Positions 8,600 through 17,399 of a stretch of 64,000 bases of DNA are shown here, in pieces (the first letter of the stretch is position 1; every line of letters starts with the position of its first letter). A model generated the notes under the pieces. That model worked only from the letters and a program-made list of their open reading frames with translations, was not told the origin of the DNA and made no database searches. Made by a program: the position numbers and the translations under genes. This DNA is from Hydromonas sp. (GTDB taxonomy: Bacteria; Pseudomonadota; Gammaproteobacteria; Burkholderiales; Burkholderiaceae). The stretch is from NCBI GenBank assembly GCA_017495165.1, contig JAFEII010000026.1:1-64000 (forward strand). The letters run 5' to 3'.

Positions 8600-8826
8600 A
8601 GGGCGACAGTATAGCGGCTTTGGGCTAAGCGCACAATTGCAGCGGATTTTGTGCGTGGTTGTGCGCGGGTTTGGTGCACTGACCTCTAAAATGGCGCGCA
8701 GGTTTGGAGTAAAGGCTGATTTCTAGGCTGGCTTGTTGGCGGTAATCGGCTAAAATCACGTTTATTTGCGTTTGCGCTGCTTTTTATTACGAGGCGCACG
8801 TTGTTGGCTCAACTTTCAGGGTATTT

Positions 8827-10866
8827 ATGCACGGACTCACTTTAATTGTCGCGTTACTCGCCATCTCGGTTTTGGGGGTGGTGGCGTTTCGTTTGATTCA
8901 CTTGCCGCCGATTTTGGGGTATTTGTTTGTGGGTGTGGCGATTGGGCCGCACGCGGCAGGCTTGTTTGCCACGTCTGAACAAACCGCTCATTTGGCGGAG
9001 TTTGGGATTGTGTTTTTAATGTTCTCAATTGGGCTGGAGTTTTCATTGCCCAAATTGCATTCAATGCGGCGCGTGGTGTTTGGTTTGGGCGGGGCGCAAA
9101 TTGGCGCGACGATTTTATTGTGCATCGGCTTTGGTTTGTTGCTCAATTTGGCGTTGCCTGATGAATTAAAAATGGCGGCGCCAAGCTGGTTGGCGCTGGG
9201 CGGCGCGTTGGCCATGTCGTCAACCGCGATAGTGATGAAAATTTTAACCGAGCGCATGGAGCTTGATTCGGCGCACGGGCGCAATATTTTTGGTGTGTTG
9301 CTGTTTCAGGATTTGGCGATTGTGCCGTTGTTGATTTTGATTCCAGCGTTGGGCAGCGGCAACCCCAATCTGTGGGCGCTCATGGGGCTTGGGTTGGTCA
9401 AGGCGGCGCTGATTTTGGTGCTGCTGCTCAAATTGGGACAAAAACCGACACACGCGTGGCTCACGTTGGTCGCCAAACGCGACTCGCAAGAATTATTCAT
9501 GCTCAATTTGTTTTTGATGACGCTGGGCTTTGCGTTGTTGACCGAATGGGCGGGTTTGTCATTGGCGTTGGGCGCTTTTGTGGCGGGGATGTTGATTTCT
9601 GAGACCGAATTTAAGCTGCAGGTTGAAACGGATATTGAGCCGTTTAAAGACATTTTGCTGGGCTTTTTCTTTGTGACAATGGGCATGCAATTAAACCTTG
9701 GCTTGATTTACGCCCAACTGCCTTGGGTGTTGTTGACCTTGCTGATTTTTCTCGGCTTGAAGTTTTTGGTGATTGCAGCGTTGACCCGCGTGTTTGGTAA
9801 CTCGCCGGGCAATTCGGTGCGCACTGCGCTGGCGCTGGCGCCTGCGGGTGAGTTTGGTTTGGTGCTGCTGACGTTGGCGTTGCAAAATCAATTGTTGAAC
9901 GAAAAAGTGGCGCAGTGGGTGTTGGCCGCCATGTTGATTTCGATGTTTTTGTCACCGTTTATTTTGAAGTACGCCGATAAAATCGTGTTTCGCTTCACGC
10001 GCAGCGAGTGGATGCTGCAATCGCTGCAACTCACCAGCATTATCCGCCACAGCATTGATGCGGAGCAGCATGTGATTATTGCGGGATTTGGGCGCAGCGG
10101 CACGGATTTGGCGCGCTTGTTGCGCGAGCAAGGCGTGCCTTACATCGGCATGGATCACGACCCTGAACGCGTCCAAAAAGGGATTTTGCAAGGCCACGAT
10201 GTGGTGTACGGCGATATTTCACGCAAGGCAAGTTTGATGGCGGCTGGCGCACAGCGCGCCCGAGCGTTGGTGGTTACTTACGTTGATCCACAAATGGCGC
10301 TGCATGTGTTGCATCACACGCGTGAGATTGCACCTGAACTGCCGGTGATTGTGCGCACGCTGGACGATGCGTATTTGGAGCAATTGCAAAAAGCAGGCGC
10401 GGTGGCGGTTGTGCCAGAGATTTTGGAAGGCTCATTGGTGCTCGCCTCACAGACCTTGGTTACAGCCGGCGTACCCGCTGCGCAGGTGCTCAGCTTTATC
10501 GCCGAGCAGCGGCGCGGCCGTTATGATTTATTGCGCCATCACTTTGACAGCGCCGCCGACCCGTTTGGTGCGACCAGCGCCACGCCTGAAGCGCACGCCA
10601 ATCCAGTTAAACGCGCCGCGCACAAACCTGTACCGCAAAGTCAAGCGTTGTGCGTGGTGTTGGGCGCGGAGAGTTTGTGGCTTGATCAGCCTGTGGATAC
10701 GCTGCCGCTCGCCGCATGGCGCGTGAGCATTGCCAACATCATGCGGGCAGACGACGCACTGGTGTTGGACGACAACCCCGTGATTTTAGAAAATGATCGC
10801 ATCACGTTTGTGGGTACGCCGCACGACATCATGCACGCGGGGCAGGCGCTGAATGGGGAGGTTTAA
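8827..10866 (+). CDS. CPA2 monovalent cation:proton antiporter, Kef type
   Basis: The 679-residue inner-membrane protein has about 12 hydrophobic helices in the first 390 residues (Na/H exchanger fold; GYLFVGVAIGPHAAG and FGIVFLMFSIGLEFSLPKL are typical). A cytoplasmic TrkA-N/RCK domain follows at about 412-530 with the nucleotide-binding motif VIIAGFGRSGTDLARLL. A TrkA-C-like C-terminus ends the protein. Such proteins exchange K+ or Na+ for H+ and are gated by ligands bound to the RCK domain. Whether it is glutathione-gated like KefB/KefC cannot be told from the sequence. It converges on the DUF3108 gene with only 6 bases between stop codons. Confidence 0.92.
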   Translation: MHGLTLIVALLAISVLGVVAFRLIHLPPILGYLFVGVAIGPHAAGLFATSEQTAHLAEFGIVFLMFSIGLEFSLPKLHSMRRVVFGLGGAQIGATILLCIGFGLLLNLALPDELKMAAPSWLALGGALAMSSTAIVMKILTERMELDSAHGRNIFGVLLFQDLAIVPLLILIPALGSGNPNLWALMGLGLVKAALILVLLLKLGQKPTHAWLTLVAKRDSQELFMLNLFLMTLGFALLTEWAGLSLALGAFVAGMLISETEFKLQVETDIEPFKDILLGFFFVTMGMQLNLGLIYAQLPWVLLTLLIFLGLKFLVIAALTRVFGNSPGNSVRTALALAPAGEFGLVLLTLALQNQLLNEKVAQWVLAAMLISMFLSPFILKYADKIVFRFTRSEWMLQSLQLTSIIRHSIDAEQHVIIAGFGRSGTDLARLLREQGVPYIGMDHDPERVQKGILQGHDVVYGDISRKASLMAAGAQRARALVVTYVDPQMALHVLHHTREIAPELPVIVRTLDDAYLEQLQKAGAVAVVPEILEGSLVLASQTLVTAGVPAAQVLSFIAEQRRGRYDLLRHHFDSAADPFGATSATPEAHANPVKRAAHKPVPQSQALCVVLGAESLWLDQPVDTLPLAAWRVSIANIMRADDALVLDDNPVILENDRITFVGTPHDIMHAGQALNGEV

Positions 10867-10872
10867 GTTCTG

Positions 10873-11913
10873 CTAATTTGATTCGCGACTAATCAGCAGC
10901 GCTTTGCCTGTTTTAAACGTAATTTCGATTTGTAATGGGCGGTAGTTTTTTTCGGGAACGAACCACATTTTAAGCCCTTGAATACTGCTGCTGGGGATGA
11001 TGATGGTGGCGGGAATCGCTTGAAACGCCCCTTCATAGGTTGATAAACGTTCTTGCGCCGCAAACTGCACGTTGGCATTTTCAATTTTGCTTTTCTTTAC
11101 GATGGGCAGGGTGAGCGCGCTCACTTGGCCGCGCTGCTTTTGCAAAACGGCTTGAATGTAAACCATGGCAGACAAATAGTCGTATACCGCGTTTTGAGGC
11201 AGCGGCTGCACCTCATTTGAGCCGAAATGAAACTGCTGCGTTTGGTATTGCGCTCGGAAGTTGGTGCCAGCTCTCTCGTTTCCCATGCCTAAAAACTTAA
11301 TAGAAAAACCATCTTTAAAATCGGTGGTGGCCACGGTGTTGTCTCGCACCTCGCCTGCGGATTTTGCACTGAATTTGGCAATCGATGCTTGGCTGACTAA
11401 GGTGGCGTTGTATTGGTCGCCATTGCGGTTGAATGTAAACGTTGCGCCACCGCCGACTTCGCTGTCTTTGTAATTGGCCAAAACATTGTATTTAATGACA
11501 AAACCACCGTCTTTAATCGGTGCATCAATTGGCACGGTATTTGTGGTGGTCGTTGCTGGTGGCGTGATTGGCGGTTGGCCATCATTTGCAGGCGGTTTAC
11601 CGTCACCGCTGGATGGCGCGATATTCGGCTCGGCTGTGCCGTCTTTTGCAGGCGCTGTTGAAGCAATATGCGTTTTTTGTGCTTTTGTGGGCAGCGGTTT
11701 TGGTTGCGCACTCACTTTTGGTTGCGGGGCAATCGGCTCTTCGGCAGGCACCACTTCTGGTGGCGGCAAAATGGTCGCCTCAATGACCTCTGGTTCAATT
11801 GTCTCTTCAGGTGCGACGTTGAGTGGGTTTGAGCCGAGTAAAAATAAGGCGCAGCCATGTGCAATGCCGCTGGCAAGCCAAGATTTTTGTGGGCGTGGTA
11901 ATTTAAATTTCAT
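10873..11913 (-). CDS. DUF3108 domain protein with proline-rich periplasmic linker
   Basis: From the ATG at 11913 the protein has 346 residues. An N-terminal hydrophobic segment (residues about 10-27, ASGIAHGCALFLLGS) is followed by a long Pro/Ala/Thr/Lys-rich region (about 35-130) that looks TonB-like. The C-terminal 200-residue beta-rich domain matches DUF3108 (VIKYNVLANYKDSEVGGGATFTF...WFVPEKNYRPLQIEITF). Probable location is periplasmic and membrane-anchored. The function of this family is unknown. In Burkholderiales it is often found as a single gene. Confidence 0.82.
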   Translation of the reverse strand: MKFKLPRPQKSWLASGIAHGCALFLLGSNPLNVAPEETIEPEVIEATILPPPEVVPAEEPIAPQPKVSAQPKPLPTKAQKTHIASTAPAKDGTAEPNIAPSSGDGKPPANDGQPPITPPATTTTNTVPIDAPIKDGGFVIKYNVLANYKDSEVGGGATFTFNRNGDQYNATLVSQASIAKFSAKSAGEVRDNTVATTDFKDGFSIKFLGMGNERAGTNFRAQYQTQQFHFGSNEVQPLPQNAVYDYLSAMVYIQAVLQKQRGQVSALTLPIVKKSKIENANVQFAAQERLSTYEGAFQAIPATIIIPSSSIQGLKMWFVPEKNYRPLQIEITFKTGKALLISRESN

Positions 11914-12073
11914 GCGCGTTTGCCTAAAGAATGGGGTTTTACAGTAACACCTTTTTGTTGAAACGGTTGACCTTGGCGCGTTTGAATTTGTTATTTGTTC
12001 GGCGGGGCGGGGTTTGTGCCCAAAGCCCAAAAATGCGGTGTGAATTTTGGAGCGAAACGCATCGGTATGTCAC

Positions 12074-12104
12074 AAAAAACGGACGCAATCACGCATCCGT
12101 TTGG
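12074..12104 (-). terminator. intrinsic terminator of mscL
   Basis: On the minus strand AAACGGATGC pairs with GCGTCCGTTT (including one G-U) around a six-base loop and is followed by a run of T. It lies about 28 bases beyond the mscL stop. Confidence 0.8.
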
Positions 12105-12131
12105 CACAAGCAGCAGTGAAAGTTGCCTCTG

Positions 12132-12545
12132 TTATTTTTTCAAACTGTCACGGATGTCGCGCAGTAACAACACTTCTTCCGCCGTCTGGGCAGGTGTTTC
12201 GGTTTCTTTGTAAGCGCGTGACACCGCTTTGACAATCAAAAATACCGCCACGGCAAGCAACAAAAAGTTAATCAGCGTGGTGATAAAATTACCGTACGCA
12301 AATACGGGCACGCCCGCTTTGGTCAAGGCATCGTAAGTAGGTGCCACGCCGCTTGGCGCATCGCCCAATACGACAAACATATTGCTAAAGTCGATTTTGC
12401 CACCAAACATGGCCGATATAACCGGCATGACCAAGTCTTTGACAATCGAATCAACAATTTTACCCATGCCCGCACCAATAATGACACCGACTGCCAAGCT
12501 GATGACTTGGCCTTTGAGTGCAAACTCTTTAAATTCTTTCCACAT
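12132..12545 (-). CDS. mscL: large-conductance mechanosensitive channel
   Basis: MscL is the homopentameric inner-membrane valve that opens on hypo-osmotic shock. Its 137 residues match the family length. The N-terminal amphipathic helix [31 protein letters not shown] leads into TM1. The periplasmic loop contains [13 protein letters not shown]2 is [22 protein letters not shown], and the C-terminal helix ends [21 protein letters not shown] stands 5-6 bases before the ATG. Confidence 0.97.
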   Translation of the reverse strand: MWKEFKEFALKGQVISLAVGVIIGAGMGKIVDSIVKDLVMPVISAMFGGKIDFSNMFVVLGDAPSGVAPTYDALTKAGVPVFAYGNFITTLINFLLLAVAVFLIVKAVSRAYKETETPAQTAEEVLLLRDIRDSLKK

Positions 12546-12640
12546 GATTTTCTCCTAAAACGGTTCAAGCCTCAAAATAAGGTGACACATTATAAAAGAG
12601 CTTGGCGCGGTGCGCCAGATATATGAACGGTTTATGTGGC

Positions 12641-13126
12641 TTAGGCGCGCCAGATTAAGTAAAAATATTGCGCATCGGCGCGCTCCAACGCAAAGCCTTG
12701 GCGTGTATAAAAGCCGATTGCTGGATTGACTTTTAAAACGCCCAAACGAATGGGCAGGTTTAAGCGGCGCGCATCGTTTTGTAATGCGTTTATCACGCAG
12801 CGCGCCCAGCCATTTTGCTGATGCGCCGCAAATAAATATACATCTTGTACAAAAATTTCGGTTGAATTGATGTGGCAAGCAATGATCCCAACATCAATGT
12901 CATTCAAGCAAATCACGCGCGCGTGCGGGTTTGATGTGAATGCGCGCGCATTTTGTTGCGTGAGTGCCTCGTTCCAGCGCCCCCAAGTGGCGACAATGTA
13001 CTCAAACAAGGTTTCATTCACAAGGTCGTAAAACAGCTGCGCATCATTGGCGCAAGGCGCACGCAAAGACAGGGCTTGCGGCCAGTTTTTGGTGCTTTTG
13101 TGGTTGTGTAAAATGGTTTTTGGCAT
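12641..13126 (-). CDS. GNAT family N-acetyltransferase
   Basis: The 161-residue protein has the GNAT fold pattern. LSLRAPCANDAQLFYDLV is strand 1 and helix 1. EIFVQDVYLFAAHQQNGWARCVINALQNDA is motif A, where the acetyl-CoA pyrophosphate loop normally reads R/QxxGxG/A; here it is QQNGWA. VNPAIGFYTRQGFALE is motif B. The substrate is unknown. It is transcribed away from the HMA-cmk-rpsA cluster. Confidence 0.85.
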   Translation of the reverse strand: MPKTILHNHKSTKNWPQALSLRAPCANDAQLFYDLVNETLFEYIVATWGRWNEALTQQNARAFTSNPHARVICLNDIDVGIIACHINSTEIFVQDVYLFAAHQQNGWARCVINALQNDARRLNLPIRLGVLKVNPAIGFYTRQGFALERADAQYFYLIWRA

Positions 13127-13427
13127 GTTGTTTGTGGTTGAAGAGTTTGAATAAAAGTAGGAAGTAGAAATTAGAGATTAGAAAATATAGATGAGAACAA
13201 TGCCCGCCATTTTATATGGCGGGCATTGTCTTTGGTTGAAAGGTGGGCATTTGCTGCAAAAACATCGTGGTGTGCTTGTGTGTTGTCTGTGTGAACTGGG
13301 CTGATTGCCCGTTGGTTTTGTACCAAGGTCTGTTGCGCCAGAAAGACATGGTTTGTAAAAATTCTTTTCGCGCATATTGGGCTTATTCGGCTTTATAATG
13401 TGCGGTGTTTTTAAAAAGGATTTCAAT
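13127..13427. other. 301-bp divergent intergenic region
   Basis: This lies between the acetyltransferase gene (minus) and the HMA gene (plus), and should carry promoters for both. The only clear structure is the 14-bp hairpin described separately at 13197-13229. A short minus-strand frame that crosses this region also runs through the HMA and cmk genes and is not credible. Confidence 0.5.
13197..13229. repeat. perfect 14-bp palindrome, possible REP-like element
   Basis: Arms 13197-13210 and 13216-13229 are perfect inverted copies around a TTTAT loop, with the core GCCCGCC/GGCGGGC. It lies between divergent genes, so it terminates neither coding transcript. The GGCGGGCAT core also occurs in the repeat at 56071-56144. 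Confidence 0.7.
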
Positions 13428-13664
13428 ATGAGCTCACAGACTTTTCCCATTGCGGGCATGACTTGCCAGCACTGCGTGGCGCGGGTACACACCTTAATTT
13501 CAAGCATTGCGGGCGTGCAAAATGTCAGTGTTACGCTGATGCCGCCGCGTGTGAGCGTGGCGGGTGAATTCGACGTGGCGGCGCTGAGTGCGGCTTTGGC
13601 TGGCACGCAATTTAGCGTGGGCGACGCAATTGTGCCCACCCAAAGCCCGCGAGTGCGGCGATGA
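13428..13664 (+). CDS. heavy-metal-associated (HMA) domain protein, copper chaperone-like
   Basis: A 78-residue single-domain protein. The ATG at 13428 is chosen because AAGGA precedes it by 7 bases and the family fold begins right after it. The metal-binding GMTCQHC motif lies at about residues 11-17 and the rest follows the ferredoxin-like beta-alpha-beta-beta-alpha-beta pattern of CopZ/Atx1 proteins. It probably shuttles Cu(I) in the cytoplasm, but no copper ATPase is in the window. It overlaps cmk by four bases (ATGA), so the two are translationally coupled, an unusual partnership. Confidence 0.88.
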   Translation: MSSQTFPIAGMTCQHCVARVHTLISSIAGVQNVSVTLMPPRVSVAGEFDVAALSAALAGTQFSVGDAIVPTQSPRVRR

Positions 13665-14380
13665 GGCATGCGCCGATGGTGATTACGATTGATGGGCCAA
13701 CTGCGTCGGGTAAAGGCGCGGTGGCGCAAGCGGTGGCGTGCCGGTTGGGACTGCATTATTTGGACAGCGGCGCGTTGTATCGGCTGGTGGCGTTGCAGGC
13801 AATGCACCACGGTTACACGTTTGATACGGTTTTGACCGGCACGCAAGAGGCGCAACTCGCGGTGTGGGCGCGGCATTTGCCGGTGGTGTTTGAGGGCGAT
13901 TTGATTTTGCTTGATGGCGTGAATGTCAGCGCGGAAATTCGCGCGGAAGCGGTTGGCAATATGGCTTCTAAAATCGCGGTGATTGGCTTGTTGCGCGAAG
14001 GTTTATTGGAGCGGCAACGCGATTTTGCACAAGCGCCGGGTTTGGTGGCCGATGGGCGCGACATGGGGAGCATTGTGTTTCCCAATGCGCCTGTTAAGGT
14101 GTTTTTGACCGCGAGCAGTCAAATCAGGGCTGAACGCCGTTATAAACAATTGATAGACAAGGGCTTTTCTGCTAATATAACCAGCCTTGTTGCTGATTTA
14201 AACGAGCGTGATGCGCGTGACTCTGCCCGCAAACACGCACCGCTTAAAGCGGCGCATGGCGCGTATGTGTTGGATTCGTCTGAGTTAACCTTGGATGAAA
14301 CGGTTGAAAAACTGCTGCAACATTATGCGAAAGTAGTGGGTTTAGCGTTGAATGAATTGCCTGTGCGCAGTGGTTTTTAA
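13661..14380 (+). CDS. cmk: cytidylate kinase
   Basis: Cmk phosphorylates CMP and dCMP to the diphosphates. The 239-residue protein begins with the P-loop VITIDGPTASGKGAVAQAVA and continues LHYLDSGALYR, then GRDMGSIVFPNA and the LID region RAERRYKQL, all characteristic. The ATG overlaps the preceding stop; an ATG five codons later is an alternative start. The order cmk-rpsA-ihfB is widely conserved in proteobacteria. Confidence 0.96.
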   Translation: MRHAPMVITIDGPTASGKGAVAQAVACRLGLHYLDSGALYRLVALQAMHHGYTFDTVLTGTQEAQLAVWARHLPVVFEGDLILLDGVNVSAEIRAEAVGNMASKIAVIGLLREGLLERQRDFAQAPGLVADGRDMGSIVFPNAPVKVFLTASSQIRAERRYKQLIDKGFSANITSLVADLNERDARDSARKHAPLKAAHGAYVLDSSELTLDETVEKLLQHYAKVVGLALNELPVRSGF

Positions 14381-14478
14381 CGCAAAACCTCTTTTTAAAC
14401 TCCGTTTTTTGTGGGATTTTTGCGACGGCATTTTGCTGCTCCGCCCAGATTAAATGTGTAACCTTAAGTGAATGAACA

Positions 14479-16170
14479 ATGTCAATTGCAACCAACGAAA
14501 GCTTTGCAGCTTTATTTGAAGAATCATTAGCGCGTCAAGAAATGCGCACTGGTGAAGTCATTACCGCAGAAATTATGCGCATCGATCACAATTTTGTGAT
14601 TGTGAACGCAGGCCTCAAATCTGAGGCATTTATCCCACTCGAAGAATTCATGAATGACGAAGGCGTATTAGAAGCTGAAGTCGGTGATTTCGTGAGCGTT
14701 GCAATTGATGCCCTTGAAAACGGCTTTGGTGACACGATTTTGTCGCGCGACCGCGCAAAACGTTTGTCAGCATGGTTGGGTTTAGAAAAAGCCCTCGAAT
14801 CAGGCGAATTGGTCTCTGGTTTGATTACTGGCAAAGTCAAAGGCGGTTTGACCGTTATGGCAAACAGCATCCGTGCGTTTTTGCCAGGCTCACTCATTGA
14901 TTTGCGTCCAATTAAAGACATGACGCCTTATGAAGGCAAAACGATGGAGTTTAAAGTGATTAAACTCGACCGTAAACGCAACAACGTGGTGTTGTCTCGC
15001 CGCGCAGTCTTAGAAGTCACTATGGGCGCTGAACGCGCTAAATTGGCTGAAACCTTGTCTGAAGGCATGGTTGTTAAAGGCGTGGTTAAAAACATTACAG
15101 ATTACGGCGCATTCGTTGATTTGGGTGGCATTGATGGCTTGTTGCACATCACTGATTTGGCATGGCGCCGCGTGCGTCATCCGTCAGAAGTATTGACGGT
15201 TGGCCAAGAAGTTGAAGCAAAAATCTTGAAATTTGATCAAGAAAAACACCGCGTTTCATTGGGTATCAAACAATTGGGCGACGATCCTTGGTCAGGTTTG
15301 GCCAATCGCTACCCAGCACACACGCGTTTGTTCGGTAAAGTAACCAACTTGACTGACTACGGCGCGTTCGTTGAAATCGAACAGGGCATCGAAGGTTTGG
15401 TTCACGTGTCTGAAATGGATTGGACGAATAAAAACGTTGATCCTAAGAAAATGGTGTCTTTGGGTGATGAAGTTCAAGTTCAAGTTATCGAAATTGACGA
15501 ATCTAAGCGCCGTATTTCATTGGGCATGAAACAATGCAAAGCCAATCCTTGGGATGATTTTGAAATCAACTTCAAAAAAGGCGATAAAGTCACAGGCGCA
15601 ATCCGCTCAATTACTGACTTTGGCGTGTTTGTTGGCTTGGCTGGCGGGATTGATGGCTTGGTTCACATGTCTGATTTGTCTTGGAATGATGCGCCTGAAG
15701 CTGCGATTCGCAACTTCAAAAAAGGCCAAGAAGTTGAAGCGGTTATTTTGTCAATTGATGTGGACAAAGAACGTATTTCATTGGGCATCAAGCAGCTTGA
15801 AGGCGACCCATTCATGAACTTCGTTTCAATCAACGACAAAGGCAGCTTGGTTTCAGGTACGGTTAAATCTGTTGAAGCCAAAGGTGTTGTGGTTGATTTG
15901 GGTGAAGACATTGAAGGCTACTTGCGTGCGTCAGAAATCTCTGCTGAACGCGTAGAAGATGCTGGTACACACTTTAAAGATGGCGATAAAGTAGAAGCGG
16001 TTATCGTCTCTGTTGACCGTAAAACACGTTCGATTTCATTGTCTATTAAAGCAAAAGACCAAGCGGTTACTTCTGCTGCAATGGAAAAAATGACTGAGGC
16101 AACGGGTGCAGCGGCATCTGGTACAACCAATTTGGGCGCTTTGTTAAAAGCAAAATTAGAGCAAAACTAA
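14479..16170 (+). CDS. rpsA: 30S ribosomal protein S1
   Basis: S1 binds mRNA and unwinds initiation regions on the 30S subunit. The 563 residues contain six S1/OB repeats, at roughly 21-87, 105-171, 192-260, 277-347, 364-434 and 451-520; the last four carry clear signatures such as [21 protein letters not shown] and [24 protein letters not shown]. Length agrees with E. coli S1 (557). No strong Shine-Dalgarno sequence precedes the ATG, which fits the known structured, autoregulated leader of rpsA. A strong terminator follows. Confidence 0.98.
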   Translation: MSIATNESFAALFEESLARQEMRTGEVITAEIMRIDHNFVIVNAGLKSEAFIPLEEFMNDEGVLEAEVGDFVSVAIDALENGFGDTILSRDRAKRLSAWLGLEKALESGELVSGLITGKVKGGLTVMANSIRAFLPGSLIDLRPIKDMTPYEGKTMEFKVIKLDRKRNNVVLSRRAVLEVTMGAERAKLAETLSEGMVVKGVVKNITDYGAFVDLGGIDGLLHITDLAWRRVRHPSEVLTVGQEVEAKILKFDQEKHRVSLGIKQLGDDPWSGLANRYPAHTRLFGKVTNLTDYGAFVEIEQGIEGLVHVSEMDWTNKNVDPKKMVSLGDEVQVQVIEIDESKRRISLGMKQCKANPWDDFEINFKKGDKVTGAIRSITDFGVFVGLAGGIDGLVHMSDLSWNDAPEAAIRNFKKGQEVEAVILSIDVDKERISLGIKQLEGDPFMNFVSINDKGSLVSGTVKSVEAKGVVVDLGEDIEGYLRASEISAERVEDAGTHFKDGDKVEAVIVSVDRKTRSISLSIKAKDQAVTSAAMEKMTEATGAAASGTTNLGALLKAKLEQN

Positions 16171-16185
16171 TTTGACCCAAAATAA

Positions 16186-16222
16186 ATAAAGGCGCATTGA
16201 TGTAATGCGCCTTTATTTTTCT
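16186..16222 (+). terminator. intrinsic terminator of rpsA
   Basis: Eleven perfect pairs (16188-16198 with 16204-16214) around a five-base loop are followed by T-rich sequence. It separates rpsA from ihfB, so ihfB probably also has its own promoter. Confidence 0.92.
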
Positions 16223-16266
16223 TTTTTTATTTGTGTGTGCTTTATTTAATCGAGCGAATATTTGTT

Positions 16267-16557
16267 ATGACTAAATCAGAACTCATTAGCAACTTGGCGG
16301 CGCGTTTTCCGCAATTGGTCCTGCGTGATGCCGAGCTGGCAACGACGACGATTTTAGATGCGATTTCTTTAACCTTGGCAAAAGGTCAGCGCGTTGAAAT
16401 TCGCGGCTTTGGCAGTTTTTCGGTGAACAAACGCGCATCACGCGTCGGGCGCAATCCAAAAACGGGTGAATCTGTGGCGGTGCCTGATAAAAAAGTGCCG
16501 CATTTTAAAACGGGTAAAGACATGCGTGAGCGGGTTGATGTGACGTTGGGCAATTAA
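16267..16557 (+). CDS. ihfB: integration host factor subunit beta
   Basis: IHF is the heterodimeric DNA-bending protein. The 96 residues start [15 protein letters not shown] at the ATG at 16267. The DNA-binding arm contains [22 protein letters not shown], with the proline near the tip that intercalates in DNA. The C-terminal [15 protein letters not shown] is typical of the beta subunit. The ribosome binding site is weak. An in-frame upstream start would add 12 non-conserved residues and is rejected. Confidence 0.95.
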   Translation: MTKSELISNLAARFPQLVLRDAELATTTILDAISLTLAKGQRVEIRGFGSFSVNKRASRVGRNPKTGESVAVPDKKVPHFKTGKDMRERVDVTLGN

Positions 16558-16603
16558 GCGCAGCTGATTTTGACGCCGCACCTGTTGCAAGTTGGTTGTA
16601 TGG

Positions 16604-16638
16604 CAAAAAAACGCATCGCATCTGATGCGTTTTTTTTG
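16604..16638 (+). terminator. intrinsic terminator of ihfB
   Basis: A-run and ACGCATC (16611-16617) pair with GATGCGT (16624-16630) and a long T run, about 50 bases after the ihfB stop. Confidence 0.9.
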
Positions 16639-16655
16639 CGTGTTTTTTAAGTGAG

Positions 16656-16684
16656 TTGACATTCTATCTACTTGCAGGTAGAAT
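16656..16684 (+). promoter_or_regulatory. tetR promoter with embedded operator
   Basis: TTGACA at 16656-16661 and TAGAAT at 16679-16684 are separated by 17 bases. A near-perfect palindrome CTACTTGCAGGTAG (16668-16681) fills the spacer and touches the -10 box, the classic place for a TetR autorepression site. The predicted start of transcription (about 16691) is only two bases before the ATG. Confidence 0.75.
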
Positions 16685-16692
16685 TGCGTCTC

Positions 16693-17283
16693 ATGAAAAC
16701 AAACACGAATCCCAGCATCAGCACCCAAGAAAAAATTATCGAGCTTGCCACCCAGATGGTGCGCACGCGAGGCTTTAATGCGTTTAGTTATCGGGATTTG
16801 TCTGAAGCGTTGGGAATTAAAACCTCAAGCATTCATTATTACTTTGCGAGTAAAAATGATTTGGGGGTGGCGATTATGTCGGCGTACCATGATGATTTAA
16901 TGCAAACGCTTGATGGGTTTGAGGCGCAAGGTTTGGGGTATTTGGCGCAATACCATGCGTGGGTCAATCTGTTTGTGGGCAACGATGGTGCAAAATCACT
17001 GCTGTGTTTGGGCGGGATGTTTGCGTCGGATATTGCGACGGTCTCGGCAGATGTGCGCGACAAAACCATGGCGTTTTTTACGGATGTTGAGCGTTGGTTG
17101 GCGGTGTTGTTTGAAAATGGCCGCGCGGCGGGTGACTTTTCTTTTGTGGGCTCAACCCAGCGATTGGCGCAGGTGGTTTTTTCAACTCTGCAAGGTGCTT
17201 TGAGCAGTGCGCGTTTGTTTGATGCGCCTGAGCGGGTTGTGGGGGCGGCGGCAGAATTAGAGGCTTTGTTTGTAAAGAAGTAA
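16693..17283 (+). CDS. TetR family transcriptional regulator
   Basis: The 196-residue repressor starts at the ATG at 16693; the in-frame TTG at 16672 lies inside the promoter and cannot be used. The helix-turn-helix is at residues about 16-55: IIELATQMVRTRGFNAFSYRDLSEALGIKTSSIHYYFASKNDLG. The C-terminal ligand domain has no identified inducer. It probably represses itself and the oxidoreductase gene at 17400, whose upstream region repeats the half-site CTATCTACT. The mRNA appears to be leaderless or nearly so. Confidence 0.9.
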   Translation: MKTNTNPSISTQEKIIELATQMVRTRGFNAFSYRDLSEALGIKTSSIHYYFASKNDLGVAIMSAYHDDLMQTLDGFEAQGLGYLAQYHAWVNLFVGNDGAKSLLCLGGMFASDIATVSADVRDKTMAFFTDVERWLAVLFENGRAAGDFSFVGSTQRLAQVVFSTLQGALSSARLFDAPERVVGAAAELEALFVKK

Positions 17284-17363
17284 AATTTAATCTGAAGGCG
17301 TGAGTTACGCCTTTATTTTAAGTCGTGCGCAAAAATTAAAATGCGCATTTTTTAACGGTGGTT

Positions 17364-17394
17364 TATCTATCTACTCATAGATAATTAAAAGGAG
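17364..17394 (+). promoter_or_regulatory. second predicted TetR operator and ribosome binding site
   Basis: TATCTACTCATAGATA (17368-17383) is a perfect 6-bp inverted repeat with a four-base centre. It shares CTATCTACT with the operator at 16664-16672. GATAAT at 17380-17385 could be the -10 box. GGAG at 17391-17394 is the Shine-Dalgarno site for the gene that follows. Confidence 0.6.
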
Positions 17395-17399
17395 TTTGT

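Noticed and set aside
13178-13876. 232-codon minus-strand frame
   Set aside because: It is antisense to the HMA and cmk genes, which have clear motifs and ribosome sites.
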